The notes below the pieces were generated by a model that had not been told where the DNA came from, searched no databases, and saw nothing but the letters and a program-made list of their open reading frames with translations. From assembly GCA_964392365.1 (NCBI GenBank), contig CAYMPH010000006.1:148803-212802 (forward strand): a stretch of DNA of 64,000 bases. Reading direction: 5' to 3'. The first letter of the stretch is position 1. Every line of letters starts with the position of its first letter. This DNA comes from CAYMPH01 sp964392365. GTDB lineage: Bacteria; Spirochaetota; UBA4802; UBA5550. The position numbers and the translations under genes were made by a program. Below, piece after piece: positions 26,491 to 35,537 of the stretch.

Positions 26491-27789
26491 ATGGAACAGG
26501 CAGTTCAAATGGTAACAGTTACTGCAATGAATCAGGCTCTGGAAGCAGCTAAGGCCGCTGCTCAATCAAGTGCAGATACTGTATGGATGCTGGTTGCTAC
26601 GGCAATGGTAATGATTATGACTCCTACTCTGGCTTTCTTTTATGGCGGATTAGTTAGAAAGAAAAATATTCTTTCAATATTAATGCAGTCATTTGTTATT
26701 CTTGCAGTAATATCGATTCAGTGGGTACTGCTAGGATACAGTCTTGCTTTCGGACCGGATAAGGGCGGAATAATCGGTGGGCTTGAATGGATAGGTTTAA
26801 ATGGAGTCGGCCTGACTCCTGATAAAGTTTACGCTACAACAATACCTCATCAATTATTCATGGCATTTCAGATGATGTTTGCAGTTATTACACCGGCTCT
26901 TATTATTGGTGCTTTTGCTGAAAGAATTAAATTTTCAGGTTTCGTTCTTTTTATACTTCTCTGGTCAACATTGATATATGATCCTTTGGCTCATATGGTG
27001 TGGTCTTCAAACGGTTGGCTTGCTAAAATGGGCGCTCTGGATTTCGCAGGCGGAACAGTAATTCACATCAATGCCGGTATATCCGCTCTTGTCATGGCTA
27101 TTATGCTTGGTAAAAGAAGCGGCATTGAAACAAACCGGGCACCTCATAATCTGCCTCTTGCAGTTCTTGGTGCAGGATTTCTGTGGTTTGGATGGTTCGG
27201 GTTTAATGCAGGAAGCGCTCTTGGTGTAGGTCCGCTTACAGTATCAGCATTCATTAATACAAATACTGCAGCTGCAGCAGCTACAATAACCTGGATGCTT
27301 CTTGATAAATTTTTTAACAAAGTTCCTACAGTTCTTGGAGTTATTACAGGTCTTGTTGCAGGTTTAGTTGCAATAACTCCTGCAGCCGGTTATGTTACAC
27401 CAATGGCTTCAATAATCATTGGTGCTTTAGGAAGCATAGTGGGATTTTTCTTCGTCACAAAAGTAAAAGGATTTTTCGGTTATGATGATGCACTTGACGT
27501 TTTCGGCGTTCATGGAATGGCAGGAATTGTTGGTGCACTTGCAACAGGGATTTTTGCTACTAAAACAATAAATCCTGGAGGAGCTGACGGATGGCTTTAT
27601 GGAAATTTCAACCAGTTCCTGGTTCAGGGTCTGACAGTTCTTGTATCAATAGGAATTTCAGCACTTGGTACTTTTTTACTATTCCTTCTCGTTGATAAAA
27701 CTATTGGCCTTAAAGTTGATGCAAGAGATGAATATATCGGACTCGACCTGACTCAGCATCACGAGTCTGGTTATACTCTGCTGGATTGA
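26491..27789 (+). CDS. amtB: Ammonium transporter AmtB
   Basis: A 432-residue Amt protein with eleven expected membrane helices. The N-terminal helix DTVWMLVATAMVMIMTP, FFYGGLVRKKN, and the two pore His regions (GGTVIHINAGISALV and DVFGVHGMAGIVGA) are all conserved. It conducts ammonium across the inner membrane. GGAGG precedes the ATG. A PII gene follows after 23 nt, the classical amtB-glnK pair; PII blocks the channel when nitrogen is plentiful. The upstream gap holds a TTGACA (26415-26420) and two short palindromes (26326-26336, 26340-26351), but I see no sigma-54 element. Confidence 0.96.
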   Translation: MEQAVQMVTVTAMNQALEAAKAAAQSSADTVWMLVATAMVMIMTPTLAFFYGGLVRKKNILSILMQSFVILAVISIQWVLLGYSLAFGPDKGGIIGGLEWIGLNGVGLTPDKVYATTIPHQLFMAFQMMFAVITPALIIGAFAERIKFSGFVLFILLWSTLIYDPLAHMVWSSNGWLAKMGALDFAGGTVIHINAGISALVMAIMLGKRSGIETNRAPHNLPLAVLGAGFLWFGWFGFNAGSALGVGPLTVSAFINTNTAAAAATITWMLLDKFFNKVPTVLGVITGLVAGLVAITPAAGYVTPMASIIIGALGSIVGFFFVTKVKGFFGYDDALDVFGVHGMAGIVGALATGIFATKTINPGGADGWLYGNFNQFLVQGLTVLVSIGISALGTFLLFLLVDKTIGLKVDARDEYIGLDLTQHHESGYTLLD

Positions 27790-27812
27790 TTACAGGATAA
27801 AGGAGATAAATC

Positions 27813-28154
27813 ATGAAATATATCATAGCAATAATCAAACCTCACAAGCTTCAGGATGTTAAAGAGGAACTTGAAAAAGTTGAAGTTCACCTAATGACAG
27901 TATCCGAAGTACTAGGCTGCGGAAGGCAAAAGGGAGTAACAGAGATTTACAGAGGAGTCAAGGAAGTTGATAATCTGCTTAGAAAAGTTAAACTTGAAAT
28001 CGCTGTAAATGAAGAATTTGTAAGTAAGACGCTTGAAGCAATAAAAAAAGGTGCTAAAGAAGGCGGAATTGGTGATGGTAAAATTTTTGTACTGGATTTA
28101 AAAGATTGTATTCGAATTAGAACAGGCGAGAGCGGCAATGAAGCTATAGGCTGA
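27813..28154 (+). CDS. glnK: PII nitrogen-regulatory protein (GlnK/GlnB) lacking Tyr51
   Basis: A 113-residue PII protein. MKYIIAIIKPHKLQDV, the T-loop base GRQKGVTEIYRG, and the nucleotide-binding GIGDGKIFVLD and RIRTGE are present. Counted against Escherichia GlnB, residue 51, the tyrosine uridylylated by GlnD, is Glu here (YRGVKE51V). It therefore cannot be controlled by Tyr51 uridylylation and probably responds only to ATP/ADP and 2-oxoglutarate. It should bind the AmtB pore. AAGGAG precedes the start, and a strong hairpin terminator follows. Confidence 0.94.
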   Translation: MKYIIAIIKPHKLQDVKEELEKVEVHLMTVSEVLGCGRQKGVTEIYRGVKEVDNLLRKVKLEIAVNEEFVSKTLEAIKKGAKEGGIGDGKIFVLDLKDCIRIRTGESGNEAIG

Positions 28155-28165
28155 TATCAATAAAA

Positions 28166-28206
28166 CAACAAAAAGGGACTGACAAAAAAGCAGTCCCTTT
28201 TTGTTG
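28166..28206. terminator. Strong bidirectional terminator between glnK and ptsN-like gene
   Basis: A perfect 16-bp stem (28166-28181 with 28191-28206) encloses a 9-nt loop. The stem core is AAAAAGGGACTG with CAGTCCCTTTTT, followed by a T7 run (about 28210-28216). The A-tract on the left arm provides a T-run for the other strand, so it can end both amtB-glnK and the leftward ptsN-like gene. Confidence 0.9.
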
Positions 28207-28220
28207 AAGTTTTTTTAGAT

Positions 28221-28682
28221 TTATATTTTATACTCTTCTGAACCTAAAATTTCAAGTACAGCTTTAGAATTTTCTGATGATATAATTTTTTCTTTAATAT
28301 CCTCTTTTTTTAATATAGACATTATATGAGATAGAAGCTTTAAATAATCTCTGTGCTGGTTTTCACCTGCTATCACAAGAATTACCAGCCTTACAAGCTC
28401 ACCGTCCATTGAATCGAAATTTATTCCTTTTTTTGATATTCCTATTGCGTAAGACATTTTTTTAACAGTCTGAATTTTTGCATGAGGAATTGCTATGCCG
28501 AATCCAATACCTGTACTCATGATTTCCTCACGCTCTTTTAAAGCCTGAATAAGAAGAGGTAAATTATCACAGGAATCAGTTTCATGAAATACCGAAGCAA
28601 GCTCCTCTATCGCAGATAATTTATTTTTAGCATCAAGAAATTTTATAAAGCCATTTTCAGTATAATCCAGTATCGATGACAT
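28221..28682 (-). CDS. ptsN: PTS EIIA-type (PtsN-like) regulatory protein
   Basis: A 153-residue EIIA domain of the fructose/nitrogen-PTS class. The phospho-acceptor His is in GIGFGIAIPHAKI; the conserved E/REE and STGIG segment before it (KEREEIMSTGIG) is typical. As a single domain without membrane components it is probably a regulator like PtsN (EIIA-Ntr), which fits its position beside amtB-glnK. I start it at the ATG at 28682, where GGAG lies 7 nt ahead; a TTG at 28742 would add 20 unlikely residues. Confidence 0.87.
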   Translation of the reverse strand: MSSILDYTENGFIKFLDAKNKLSAIEELASVFHETDSCDNLPLLIQALKEREEIMSTGIGFGIAIPHAKIQTVKKMSYAIGISKKGINFDSMDGELVRLVILVIAGENQHRDYLKLLSHIMSILKKEDIKEKIISSENSKAVLEILGSEEYKI

Positions 28683-28775
28683 CCGTTTACTCCAATTGTT
28701 ATATAAAATGTAATCACAATAATAAAAAAAATCTATTGTCAATTATATATTATAATAATATCTAATTTTTTTAAT

Positions 28776-29315
28776 TTATTTATATGAAATGAAATTAATT
28801 TCACAACTTGACATGAAATCCAGAAAATCAAGGTCAGATTGCTTTCTGCTTGGACCGAAAAATAACTGATCAAGGCCATTCCAGCAGAGAAACCAGCCTG
28901 CCGGTTCAAGCATAACCTTAATAAAATGATATAAATATATTTTGTTTATATTTATCAGGGAAATATATGCAGCAGCTGAAGAAATGCTGAATCCAATCAA
29001 TAGCCAGAAAAGACCTTTTAGTCTCATTTTTCTGATTTCATTTTTTAAAAGATAATAATGTTTTTTAAAATGGCTGTGCATTCTGTTTATAATTAATTCT
29101 TCATTGCTTGCATCTCTCAGCTTTTCCGGCATCATTAACTGAAGTGAAGCATTATCTGAATTTTTTCCGCTTTTAACTTTTTTTGTTTCATTCAAAAAGT
29201 CATCTGAGAATGATTTTTCAGAATAATGTCTTGGATCAAAATCTGAAAAAATATCATCATATGAATCAAGGATTATACTGATTTTTGAAAGATTTACTAA
29301 ATCATTTTTTTTCAT
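28776..29315 (-). CDS. Small membrane protein of unknown function
   Basis: A 179-residue protein with a hydrophilic N-terminal half and two hydrophobic segments (about residues 103-122 and 128-146) joined by a short turn. The wording EPAGWFLCWNGLDQLFF next to the second segment looks like a conserved motif of small uncharacterised membrane proteins. There is no signal peptide. It is read leftward toward the ptsN-like gene across a 93-bp gap and could be in its operon. No function can be assigned. Confidence 0.65.
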   Translation of the reverse strand: MKKNDLVNLSKISIILDSYDDIFSDFDPRHYSEKSFSDDFLNETKKVKSGKNSDNASLQLMMPEKLRDASNEELIINRMHSHFKKHYYLLKNEIRKMRLKGLFWLLIGFSISSAAAYISLININKIYLYHFIKVMLEPAGWFLCWNGLDQLFFGPSRKQSDLDFLDFMSSCEINFISYK

Positions 29316-29506
29316 ATATAGCTTCTGTTTTTTATAAATAAATTACTGCTCTAACTAAAAGTATAAGAAAAAATATAAAAAACAACATCTTTTTATTGGA
29401 TATTCATTTAATTTTGTGCCGATATTTAAAATGAAATTCTATATATTATTATTTAAAATTTAAAACATAATTAGCACTTTTAAAATATACTCAGGAGTTT
29501 TTAATC

Positions 29507-30109
29507 ATGAAGCAATCAGTTATTATATTATTATTACTATCAATATATTCATTCACACTTGCACAGGACAAAGGCAAAAGCGCAAATGTTGCTGATGGAT
29601 ATGGAGATTTAAAATGGGGGGCTGAAACCAGCAAAGCTAAATCTTCAATTAAAGGAAAATTGAAATTTACTGATGAAAAAAAAGTAATTATAAGTAATGA
29701 CGGAGAGATAGAATATTATTACGGTTTCTTTTATATTGATCCTGCAAAAGATGAAAAAACCCCAGCAGCTGAAACAGATAAAAAACAGCCTCAGGTTCAG
29801 CCAAAAGATGACGGAAGATTATATTACATTTCCTTGAAATTCCCGTATCTTGCTCTGGAAAAAGTTAAAGAATTAATGATAAAAAAATACGGACAGTCAA
29901 CCGGTGAATCAATAAAAAATAATCAGGGATCTATTTCCTGGGATTCAGCAGAAAGTGTTATTATTCTGTGGGTAGATAGATATGAAAATAATCCTTTTTG
30001 CAGAAGAATTACATATATAAGCAAAAAAATTGCCAAAGAAACAAATGACTATCAAAATACGGTTTTTAATAAAGCAGAAATTGAAATTCTAAATAAACTT
30101 AATCCGTAA
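29507..30109 (+). CDS. Secreted protein of unknown function
   Basis: A 200-residue protein with a clear signal peptide (KQSVIILLLLSIYSFTLAQ, cleavage after AQ or A). The mature protein opens with DGYGDLKWGAETSKAK, a wording I associate with small exported domains of unknown role. A charged Pro/Gln linker sits in the middle (about residues 85-105), and the rest looks like a small alpha/beta domain. AGGAG precedes the ATG. Its end lies 2 bp from the end of the convergent repeat-protein gene. Confidence 0.7.
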   Translation: MKQSVIILLLLSIYSFTLAQDKGKSANVADGYGDLKWGAETSKAKSSIKGKLKFTDEKKVIISNDGEIEYYYGFFYIDPAKDEKTPAAETDKKQPQVQPKDDGRLYYISLKFPYLALEKVKELMIKKYGQSTGESIKNNQGSISWDSAESVIILWVDRYENNPFCRRITYISKKIAKETNDYQNTVFNKAEIEILNKLNP

Positions 30110-30111
30110 AT

Positions 30112-33100
30112 TTATAAATGACAGATTAATACCGGAATTTCTCCAATACCATCATCAAGGCGGCCCAGCGCCTTTCCTATTACAGTTCCTATTTTATCAA
30201 AAGAATCTATATTTCCTTTCATCCCGCATCCCGACGTATTTGATGTAACGATCAAATCCCCAGGTAAAACCGGATTATTTCTTGCATCAATTCTGCAAAT
30301 AGTTTTACCTGCTACTGAAACAGGATAAAGTTTTTCTTCAGAAAATTCTCCGGACAACAGTATTGCAGGATTCCCTGAAACAATTCCAATAACTGCTTTG
30401 CTGTATTCAGAGGAACATCTTGCTAAAAGTTCTTTGCCTTCCGGGCTTACTGTTAAAACATCGCCTGGAGAAATATATTCACTGCTGTCTACTCTGAATA
30501 ATTCTGCAATATCTGATGATGCCGGATTATTTTTAGTACTATTCAATAAAAGAGATCCATTGAATACTGATTTGCCGTTTACAAGAAGTGCATCACCATT
30601 CCCGTTTAATTTAACAGTATCGTCCCAGTTTGATATATTATCATATCCTTCAACAACAAGCGAATATCCGTGCTCACTTGAAAATACACCGCCAGGTGAA
30701 AATCTTGATACGCCGAGCACACCGCAGCCTTTCCCGTTTGAAGAACTTGACTGACCTCTAATCCCAATATGCGGTGCATGGCCAACTACACCATAGCTCT
30801 TTGCAGTTTCAGATTCAATGGAGGAAATACCAGCGACTCCAATTGATCCGTCTGATTTTGATGTATTTTTGGAATAAATAACAGCTGAATTATCAGAAGG
30901 CGGAGTGATTCCATTAAATATTTCGCTTTTTTCAGCTGATATGGATACAGTTCCTTCGTGGCTGTTGAAAGAGTGAACAATAGGTGCGTATTTGTGTTCG
31001 TGCGGAAGAGGTTCTCTTTTATCAGAAAGCCTGATATCGTTGGACTGTACTGCAATAAATTCATTTGATTCATTATTTTTTGCAAACTTCATTATGCCAT
31101 ACGATGAATCAGTTGCTTTTTTTAATCTCCGATCGTTACCCTGAACTGCAGAGCCTGGATTTTCTTCACAATTTGCTGCAAAGCGCATTATTCCTGCAGA
31201 GTTTTCAGTGGCATTTTTCAGTCTTTTATCTGTACTTTGAACTGCTGCGGATTCTTTTTCTTCACCATCAGCTGCAAGTTCAACAATTCCTTTTGATACA
31301 GTTGTTGCATCTTTTAATCTTTTATCGTTTCCCTGAACAGCAGCAAATATCGTATCTTCTCCATTAGAAGCGAACCTCATTATACCTTTAGATTTTTCTG
31401 ATGCATCAAGTAGTCTTTTGTCATTACTTTGAACAACTGCGCCTTCTTTTACTTCTTCGTTTTCTGCAAGTTCAACTATACCTTTTGATACTGTGGTTGC
31501 ATCTTTAATTCTTCTATCATTTCCCTGAACAGCTGCAAAAGATGATACTTCGCCATCTCTGGCAAATCGTCCTATTCCTTTTAATTCTTCAGTAGCATCT
31601 TTTAATCTTTTATCATTTCCCTGTACTGCTGCAAATGCAGATTCTTCGCCGTCTGAAGCAAATCTCAAATTGCCTTTAATTTTTTCTGTAGCTTCCTTTA
31701 ATCTTCTATCACTGCTCTGTACAGCAGCTCCCTGCTTTTCTTCACCATCTTCTGCCAGTTCAACAATTCCTTTTGTAGCAGTAGTAGCATCTTTTAATCT
31801 TCTATCGTTGCTTTGCACTGCAGCACCAGGTTTTTCTTCACCATCTTCTGCCAGTTCAACAATTCCTTTAGAAACTGTTGTTGCATCCATTAGTCTTTTA
31901 TCGCTTCCTTGAACTGCAGAAAGAGGTGTTTTTTCGCCATCAGAAGCAAAACGGACTATCCCTTTTGTAGTTTCAGTAGCGTCTTTTAATCTTTTATCAT
32001 CGCCTTGAACTGCAGTTCCGGATTTCGCTTCACCATCTTCAGCTAGTTCTACGATTCCCTTTGAAACGGTGGTAGCATCTTTTAACCTTCTATCATTTGC
32101 CTGAACAACACTGTTTGGATTGACTTCTCCATCTTCTGATATTTTGCATATACCGAAGTTTTCAGTTGTTGCCTTTAAAAGCCTGCTGTCACTTCCAATA
32201 ACAACGCTGTTATCGGAAATTATTCCATCAGGGCAGATCTTAACTATTCCGAAATTGTTTTCTGTTGCATGCTGCAGTCTTGAATCATTACCTTGAACAA
32301 CAGAACCGGGTTTGCTGTCCCTGTCATAAGCAAGCCTTACTATCCCTAACTGATTATCCGAGGCAGGAAACAGTCTTGAATCTGAAGCCTGAACAGCAAG
32401 GCCCTTTTTATTTTCACCATCTTCAGCAAGCTGAACTATGCCTTTAAACAGAGTGGATGCATATTTTAACCGGGAATCATTTGACTGTACTGCCCTGTCA
32501 TGATATGATTCGCCATCTTTGGCAAATCTGACAATGCCGGCTTGAAAAACTGATCCAGGTAAAGTTAGTTCGCCAAGATTATGAGTATGGGAAAAATTGA
32601 AAGGAGCTGCGAATATTTCAATGCAGGAAATTTTTACAGAATAACTTCCTTGATTTTGTTTGATTGTTTTTGTTATGAATTTAATAAACCTGGTTTTTAC
32701 TAATTCTATATTCCAGGAATATTTTTTTGAGTTTTCAGATTTAAAATTTTTCTCTTCAATAACGGTATTCCAGACATCTCTATCCACGCTGGTATCAAGA
32801 TGAAAGTTTTCAGGAAAACCGGATGCTGCTGATTGAAGAATGATTCTGTTTATGTTGTAAACAGCGCCAAGATCTATTGTAAATTCTTCTTTTCCAGGGC
32901 TGCTTTTTATTGCAGATTCCCAGCACGTTTTCGAAATACCATCCAGAAGATTGGAAACTGATAATTCATCAGATTGGCTGCTGCTAGATTCAATTTCAGA
33001 AACACCTTTAATGCCGCAATTGAATTTGCTGATTTCAGAATAATACTTTGAATTTACTTCAGAAAGTGCAGTAATAAATAGTTTTACATACCTGAATTTT

Positions 33101-33444
33101 GTCAGAGGAATTATCAGAGAATATTTTCCTTCCTCCAGATCGATATCTTTTTCTGTTATTAAAACAGTCCATATTTCTGCATCCTGGCTGTATTCAATTC
33201 TAAAAGCTTTTGGAAAAGATAAAGCTCCGTTTTTAGATGGGAAGATTTCAATATAATCTGCAACAACCTGATTTTCATAATCAATTATAAAAAATTCACT
33301 AGCAGATGCATCACGTTTTTCTGTTCTCCAGAATCCATGTTCTGAAATCAGATTTGCTGCTGTAGTTGACTTATCAGATTCGCTGGAAAACTTTATTATT
33401 TTTCCTGCATGATAGTTTTTAAGGCTTATATTGATATATTCCAT
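30112..33444 (-). CDS. Large modular protein: two discoidin-like domains, 16 tail-fibre-type repeats, tail-spike-like C-terminus
   Basis: A 1110-residue protein without signal peptide. Residues 1-145 and 150-280 look like F5/8 type C (discoidin) carbohydrate-binding domains: each has a Trp-bearing opening (HGFWRTEK; KTCWESAIK), a strand like FIIDYENQVVADYIEIFP or FTIDLGAVYNINRIILQS, and a W-T/V-I segment. Residues 297-808 are exactly sixteen 32-residue repeats (consensus KGIVELAEDGE..aAVQgnDkRLkdAT), leading into LPHEHKY; both are typical of phage tail fibres. Residues 810-1110 end with GDVLTVSPEG, KAVIGIVSGNPAILL and a GTVIGKALG segment seen at the C-terminus of tail-spike-like proteins. A GGGG site precedes the ATG. 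No phage genes are nearby. It may be a fibrous, sugar-binding appendage; export is unexplained. Confidence 0.8.
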   Translation of the reverse strand: MEYINISLKNYHAGKIIKFSSESDKSTTAANLISEHGFWRTEKRDASASEFFIIDYENQVVADYIEIFPSKNGALSFPKAFRIEYSQDAEIWTVLITEKDIDLEEGKYSLIIPLTKFRYVKLFITALSEVNSKYYSEISKFNCGIKGVSEIESSSSQSDELSVSNLLDGISKTCWESAIKSSPGKEEFTIDLGAVYNINRIILQSAASGFPENFHLDTSVDRDVWNTVIEEKNFKSENSKKYSWNIELVKTRFIKFITKTIKQNQGSYSVKISCIEIFAAPFNFSHTHNLGELTLPGSVFQAGIVRFAKDGESYHDRAVQSNDSRLKYASTLFKGIVQLAEDGENKKGLAVQASDSRLFPASDNQLGIVRLAYDRDSKPGSVVQGNDSRLQHATENNFGIVKICPDGIISDNSVVIGSDSRLLKATTENFGICKISEDGEVNPNSVVQANDRRLKDATTVSKGIVELAEDGEAKSGTAVQGDDKRLKDATETTKGIVRFASDGEKTPLSAVQGSDKRLMDATTVSKGIVELAEDGEEKPGAAVQSNDRRLKDATTATKGIVELAEDGEEKQGAAVQSSDRRLKEATEKIKGNLRFASDGEESAFAAVQGNDKRLKDATEELKGIGRFARDGEVSSFAAVQGNDRRIKDATTVSKGIVELAENEEVKEGAVVQSNDKRLLDASEKSKGIMRFASNGEDTIFAAVQGNDKRLKDATTVSKGIVELAADGEEKESAAVQSTDKRLKNATENSAGIMRFAANCEENPGSAVQGNDRRLKKATDSSYGIMKFAKNNESNEFIAVQSNDIRLSDKREPLPHEHKYAPIVHSFNSHEGTVSISAEKSEIFNGITPPSDNSAVIYSKNTSKSDGSIGVAGISSIESETAKSYGVVGHAPHIGIRGQSSSSNGKGCGVLGVSRFSPGGVFSSEHGYSLVVEGYDNISNWDDTVKLNGNGDALLVNGKSVFNGSLLLNSTKNNPASSDIAELFRVDSSEYISPGDVLTVSPEGKELLARCSSEYSKAVIGIVSGNPAILLSGEFSEEKLYPVSVAGKTICRIDARNNPVLPGDLIVTSNTSGCGMKGNIDSFDKIGTVIGKALGRLDDGIGEIPVLICHL
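31021..32556 (-). repeat. Sixteen in-frame 96-bp tandem repeats
   Basis: These encode residues 297-808 of the large repeat protein. All units are exactly 32 codons with no indels. Two subtypes can be seen: one with GIVELAEDGE and one with RFASDGE or similar. They alternate irregularly in the second half (units 6-16), which suggests past duplication of one or two units. The first five units are the most divergent. Confidence 0.92.
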
Positions 33445-33596
33445 ATTTTCCCCATTATAAATAATTTAGACTGCATTTTTTTATATTTCTTTATAAAGAA
33501 GTGTCAAATATTTTATTTAAAAGAAAATTTAAAAAAAAGGATGTATTAATTTCTGTAAAAATAATACTGGATTTGTTTTTAGGGATTTAAACGTTT

Positions 33597-34223
33597 TTAT
33601 TCGAGTACAAATGTAATTGGGAGTCTGTGGGACATCCGGACTGGTTTGCCTTCCTGTAAACCCGGCCTGAAACGGATTCTTCTGATTACATCCATAGCCG
33701 CTTCATCAAATCCATGGCCAGCTTTTCCTGAAACAATATTTGCGCTTTTTAAAATTCCTTTTTCATCAACCTGTATTAAAAGCATAACTGTCTTCTGCTT
33801 AATATTGGCTCTTTTAGCTTCTCCAGGGAAATATTTTTTAAGATCAAAATCTATAATTGGAGCAGGTGCACTGTCGCCGCTGTAAGAATATAAATATCCG
33901 TCTTTGTCAGTTCCATCTCCGGAAAGTTCATTATGATCAATATGCTCTTCAACATTATCAGAAGCAGTTTTGCTTGTTCCTTCAATCCATTCCTGCTTTT
34001 CAACAGGAGCCGGATTTTTATCGCCGCCGATTAATTCAGGAGGAATATCCTCAAAATCAACTTCAACATCAGTAAGCTTAAGATCCTCAGTGGTTAAATC
34101 ATCGGATGGCAACGTAGCTATATAGTAAACTGAATATGCAGATGCATGTAATAAAATTGAGAAGGCCATACAAATTTCAAACAGGTTTCTGGTTTTGATT
34201 TTTTTTAGAAATTCTATAACCAT
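33597..34223 (-). CDS. tonB: TonB-like energy transducer
   Basis: A 208-residue protein with one N-terminal transmembrane segment (about residues 14-37), an acidic linker with Pro residues (VDFEDIPPELIGGDKNPAP), and a C-terminal TonB fold: VMLLIQVDEKGILKSANIV, then GFDEAAMDVIRRIRFRPG and KPVRMSHRLPITFVLE. TonB passes proton-motive energy to outer-membrane receptors. It is the last gene of exbB-exbD-tonB, starting 2 nt after exbD ends. No TonB-dependent receptor lies in the window, so the cargo is unknown. Confidence 0.92.
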   Translation of the reverse strand: MVIEFLKKIKTRNLFEICMAFSILLHASAYSVYYIATLPSDDLTTEDLKLTDVEVDFEDIPPELIGGDKNPAPVEKQEWIEGTSKTASDNVEEHIDHNELSGDGTDKDGYLYSYSGDSAPAPIIDFDLKKYFPGEAKRANIKQKTVMLLIQVDEKGILKSANIVSGKAGHGFDEAAMDVIRRIRFRPGLQEGKPVRMSHRLPITFVLE

Positions 34224-34225
34224 TA

Positions 34226-34627
34226 CTACCTTTTAACTGAAAGTGCTATTTTAGTCACACCGGCTTTTCTTATCAGCCCCATAACATTTGCTATTAGCCC
34301 GTAAGGAAGTTTATCGTCTGCGGATAAAGTAACTCTCATGTTCGGCCGCAATTTGGATTTTTTTTCGAGAGAATTAAGGAGTTTTTCATTATTGATTTCA
34401 AGACCTTCGAGCAGAACCCTTCCATCTTTTGTAATAGCCACCTGAACTGACTCAGCAACATTCGGATCTGAAGCAGCTACCTTTGGAAGATTTATATTAA
34501 CTGATTCCTTTTTTAAAAAATTTGCGGTTACCATAAATATTACAAGAAGAACAAGTATGATATCAACCATTGGTGTGATATTTATATTGCCTATTTCATC
34601 ATTGTCTTCATTTTGAACAGATCCCAT
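34226..34627 (-). CDS. exbD: ExbD/TolR biopolymer transport protein
   Basis: A 133-residue protein with a short cytoplasmic N-terminus, one transmembrane helix (ITPMVDIILVLLVIFMVTAN) containing the conserved proton-conducting Asp (D22), and a periplasmic domain ending in LIRKAGVTKIALSVKR. ExbD and ExbB form the motor that drives TonB. GAGGT precedes the ATG. It lies between exbB (56 bp upstream) and tonB. Confidence 0.94.
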   Translation of the reverse strand: MGSVQNEDNDEIGNINITPMVDIILVLLVIFMVTANFLKKESVNINLPKVAASDPNVAESVQVAITKDGRVLLEGLEINNEKLLNSLEKKSKLRPNMRVTLSADDKLPYGLIANVMGLIRKAGVTKIALSVKR

Positions 34628-34683
34628 GTCTTACCTCATTAAATCTTCAGTTAAATCCGGTTGGTGAACTTTTAGTTTAATTA

Positions 34684-35394
34684 TTATTTCTTTTTAATAT
34701 TTTTATCAGCGGATATATTTAATTTATTTTTTACGGATTTTTTATTTTGATCCGGTTTATTTTCAGATTTTGATTTGATATTTGATGATTTTATACTTGC
34801 TAAAAACTCCCGTGAGAGAAATTCCAGATTCTGAACAATGATTTTGATTTTTCTTGTAAAATAGTTATTAGCCATAACAACAGGAATAGCAACAAATAGC
34901 CCGGATGCTGTTGCTAAAAGAGCAGTGGAAATACTTTTCATTACAACCTCTGCACCTGTGCTTCCAAGAGTTCCCAGATCATTAAAAGCCTTTATAACAC
35001 CAAGAACAGTTCCAAGCAATCCTATAAAAGGTGCATTGTTTCCCAGTGTATTTAAAATAGGCAGTCTTCTTTCAAAAATCATTTTTTCTCTTATTATCAT
35101 TCCGAACATCATTTCTGAAAGTGCTTCGTAACCTTTATCATAGTGTTCGATGGAAAAATCTGAAAATCTTGCATATATGCTTTTTTTCTTTGCTTCAGAT
35201 GCAATCTGCTTTACACCTTTTATATCTTTATTTCTAAGCTTTTCGGCAATATTTAAAATATAATTCTCGCTGTCTGCTGCAGAATTTTTTCTGAGAATTA
35301 GCACTCTTTCTATTGTTACAGCAACAGCAACAATACTCATTGTGAGCAGTGATAAGAAAATAAATGTTTCACCGTAACCGACTAACTGTATCAT
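34684..35394 (-). CDS. exbB: ExbB/TolQ/MotA family proton channel
   Basis: A 236-residue protein with three transmembrane helices; the family core is LGNNAPFIGLLGTVLGVIKAF followed by SISTALLATASGLFVAIPVV (Thr and Gly/Ala-rich helices that bind ExbD). The Lys-rich C-terminal tail of about 40 residues is longer than usual. AGGAGA precedes the ATG. It is the first gene of exbB-exbD-tonB; a TolQ role is the alternative, but no tolB or pal is adjacent. Confidence 0.93.
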   Translation of the reverse strand: MIQLVGYGETFIFLSLLTMSIVAVAVTIERVLILRKNSAADSENYILNIAEKLRNKDIKGVKQIASEAKKKSIYARFSDFSIEHYDKGYEALSEMMFGMIIREKMIFERRLPILNTLGNNAPFIGLLGTVLGVIKAFNDLGTLGSTGAEVVMKSISTALLATASGLFVAIPVVMANNYFTRKIKIIVQNLEFLSREFLASIKSSNIKSKSENKPDQNKKSVKNKLNISADKNIKKK

Positions 35395-35537
35395 AATTTC
35401 TCCTGTTTAAATATATTTTTAGATTTCATAATTAGTTTTATATAAATATTAATATAAATCAGTAATAAAAACAATGATATTGTTACCCTTTCTACGGGCA
35501 ATTAAAAAATTAAGGCATTTATTATTTCAAATATTTA

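Noticed and set aside
31065..31367. Plus-strand frames opposite the repeat protein
   Set aside because: Leu/Gln- or Ser-rich repetition mirrors the repeats on the other strand.
31021..32556. CRISPR-like regular repeats
   Set aside because: The units are 96 bp, contiguous, without spacers, and lie in frame in a long coding sequence.
30112..33444. Prophage or tailocin region
   Set aside because: Only this one protein has tail-fibre wording; neighbours are TonB, PTS and housekeeping genes, with no integrase, capsid, sheath or lysis gene.
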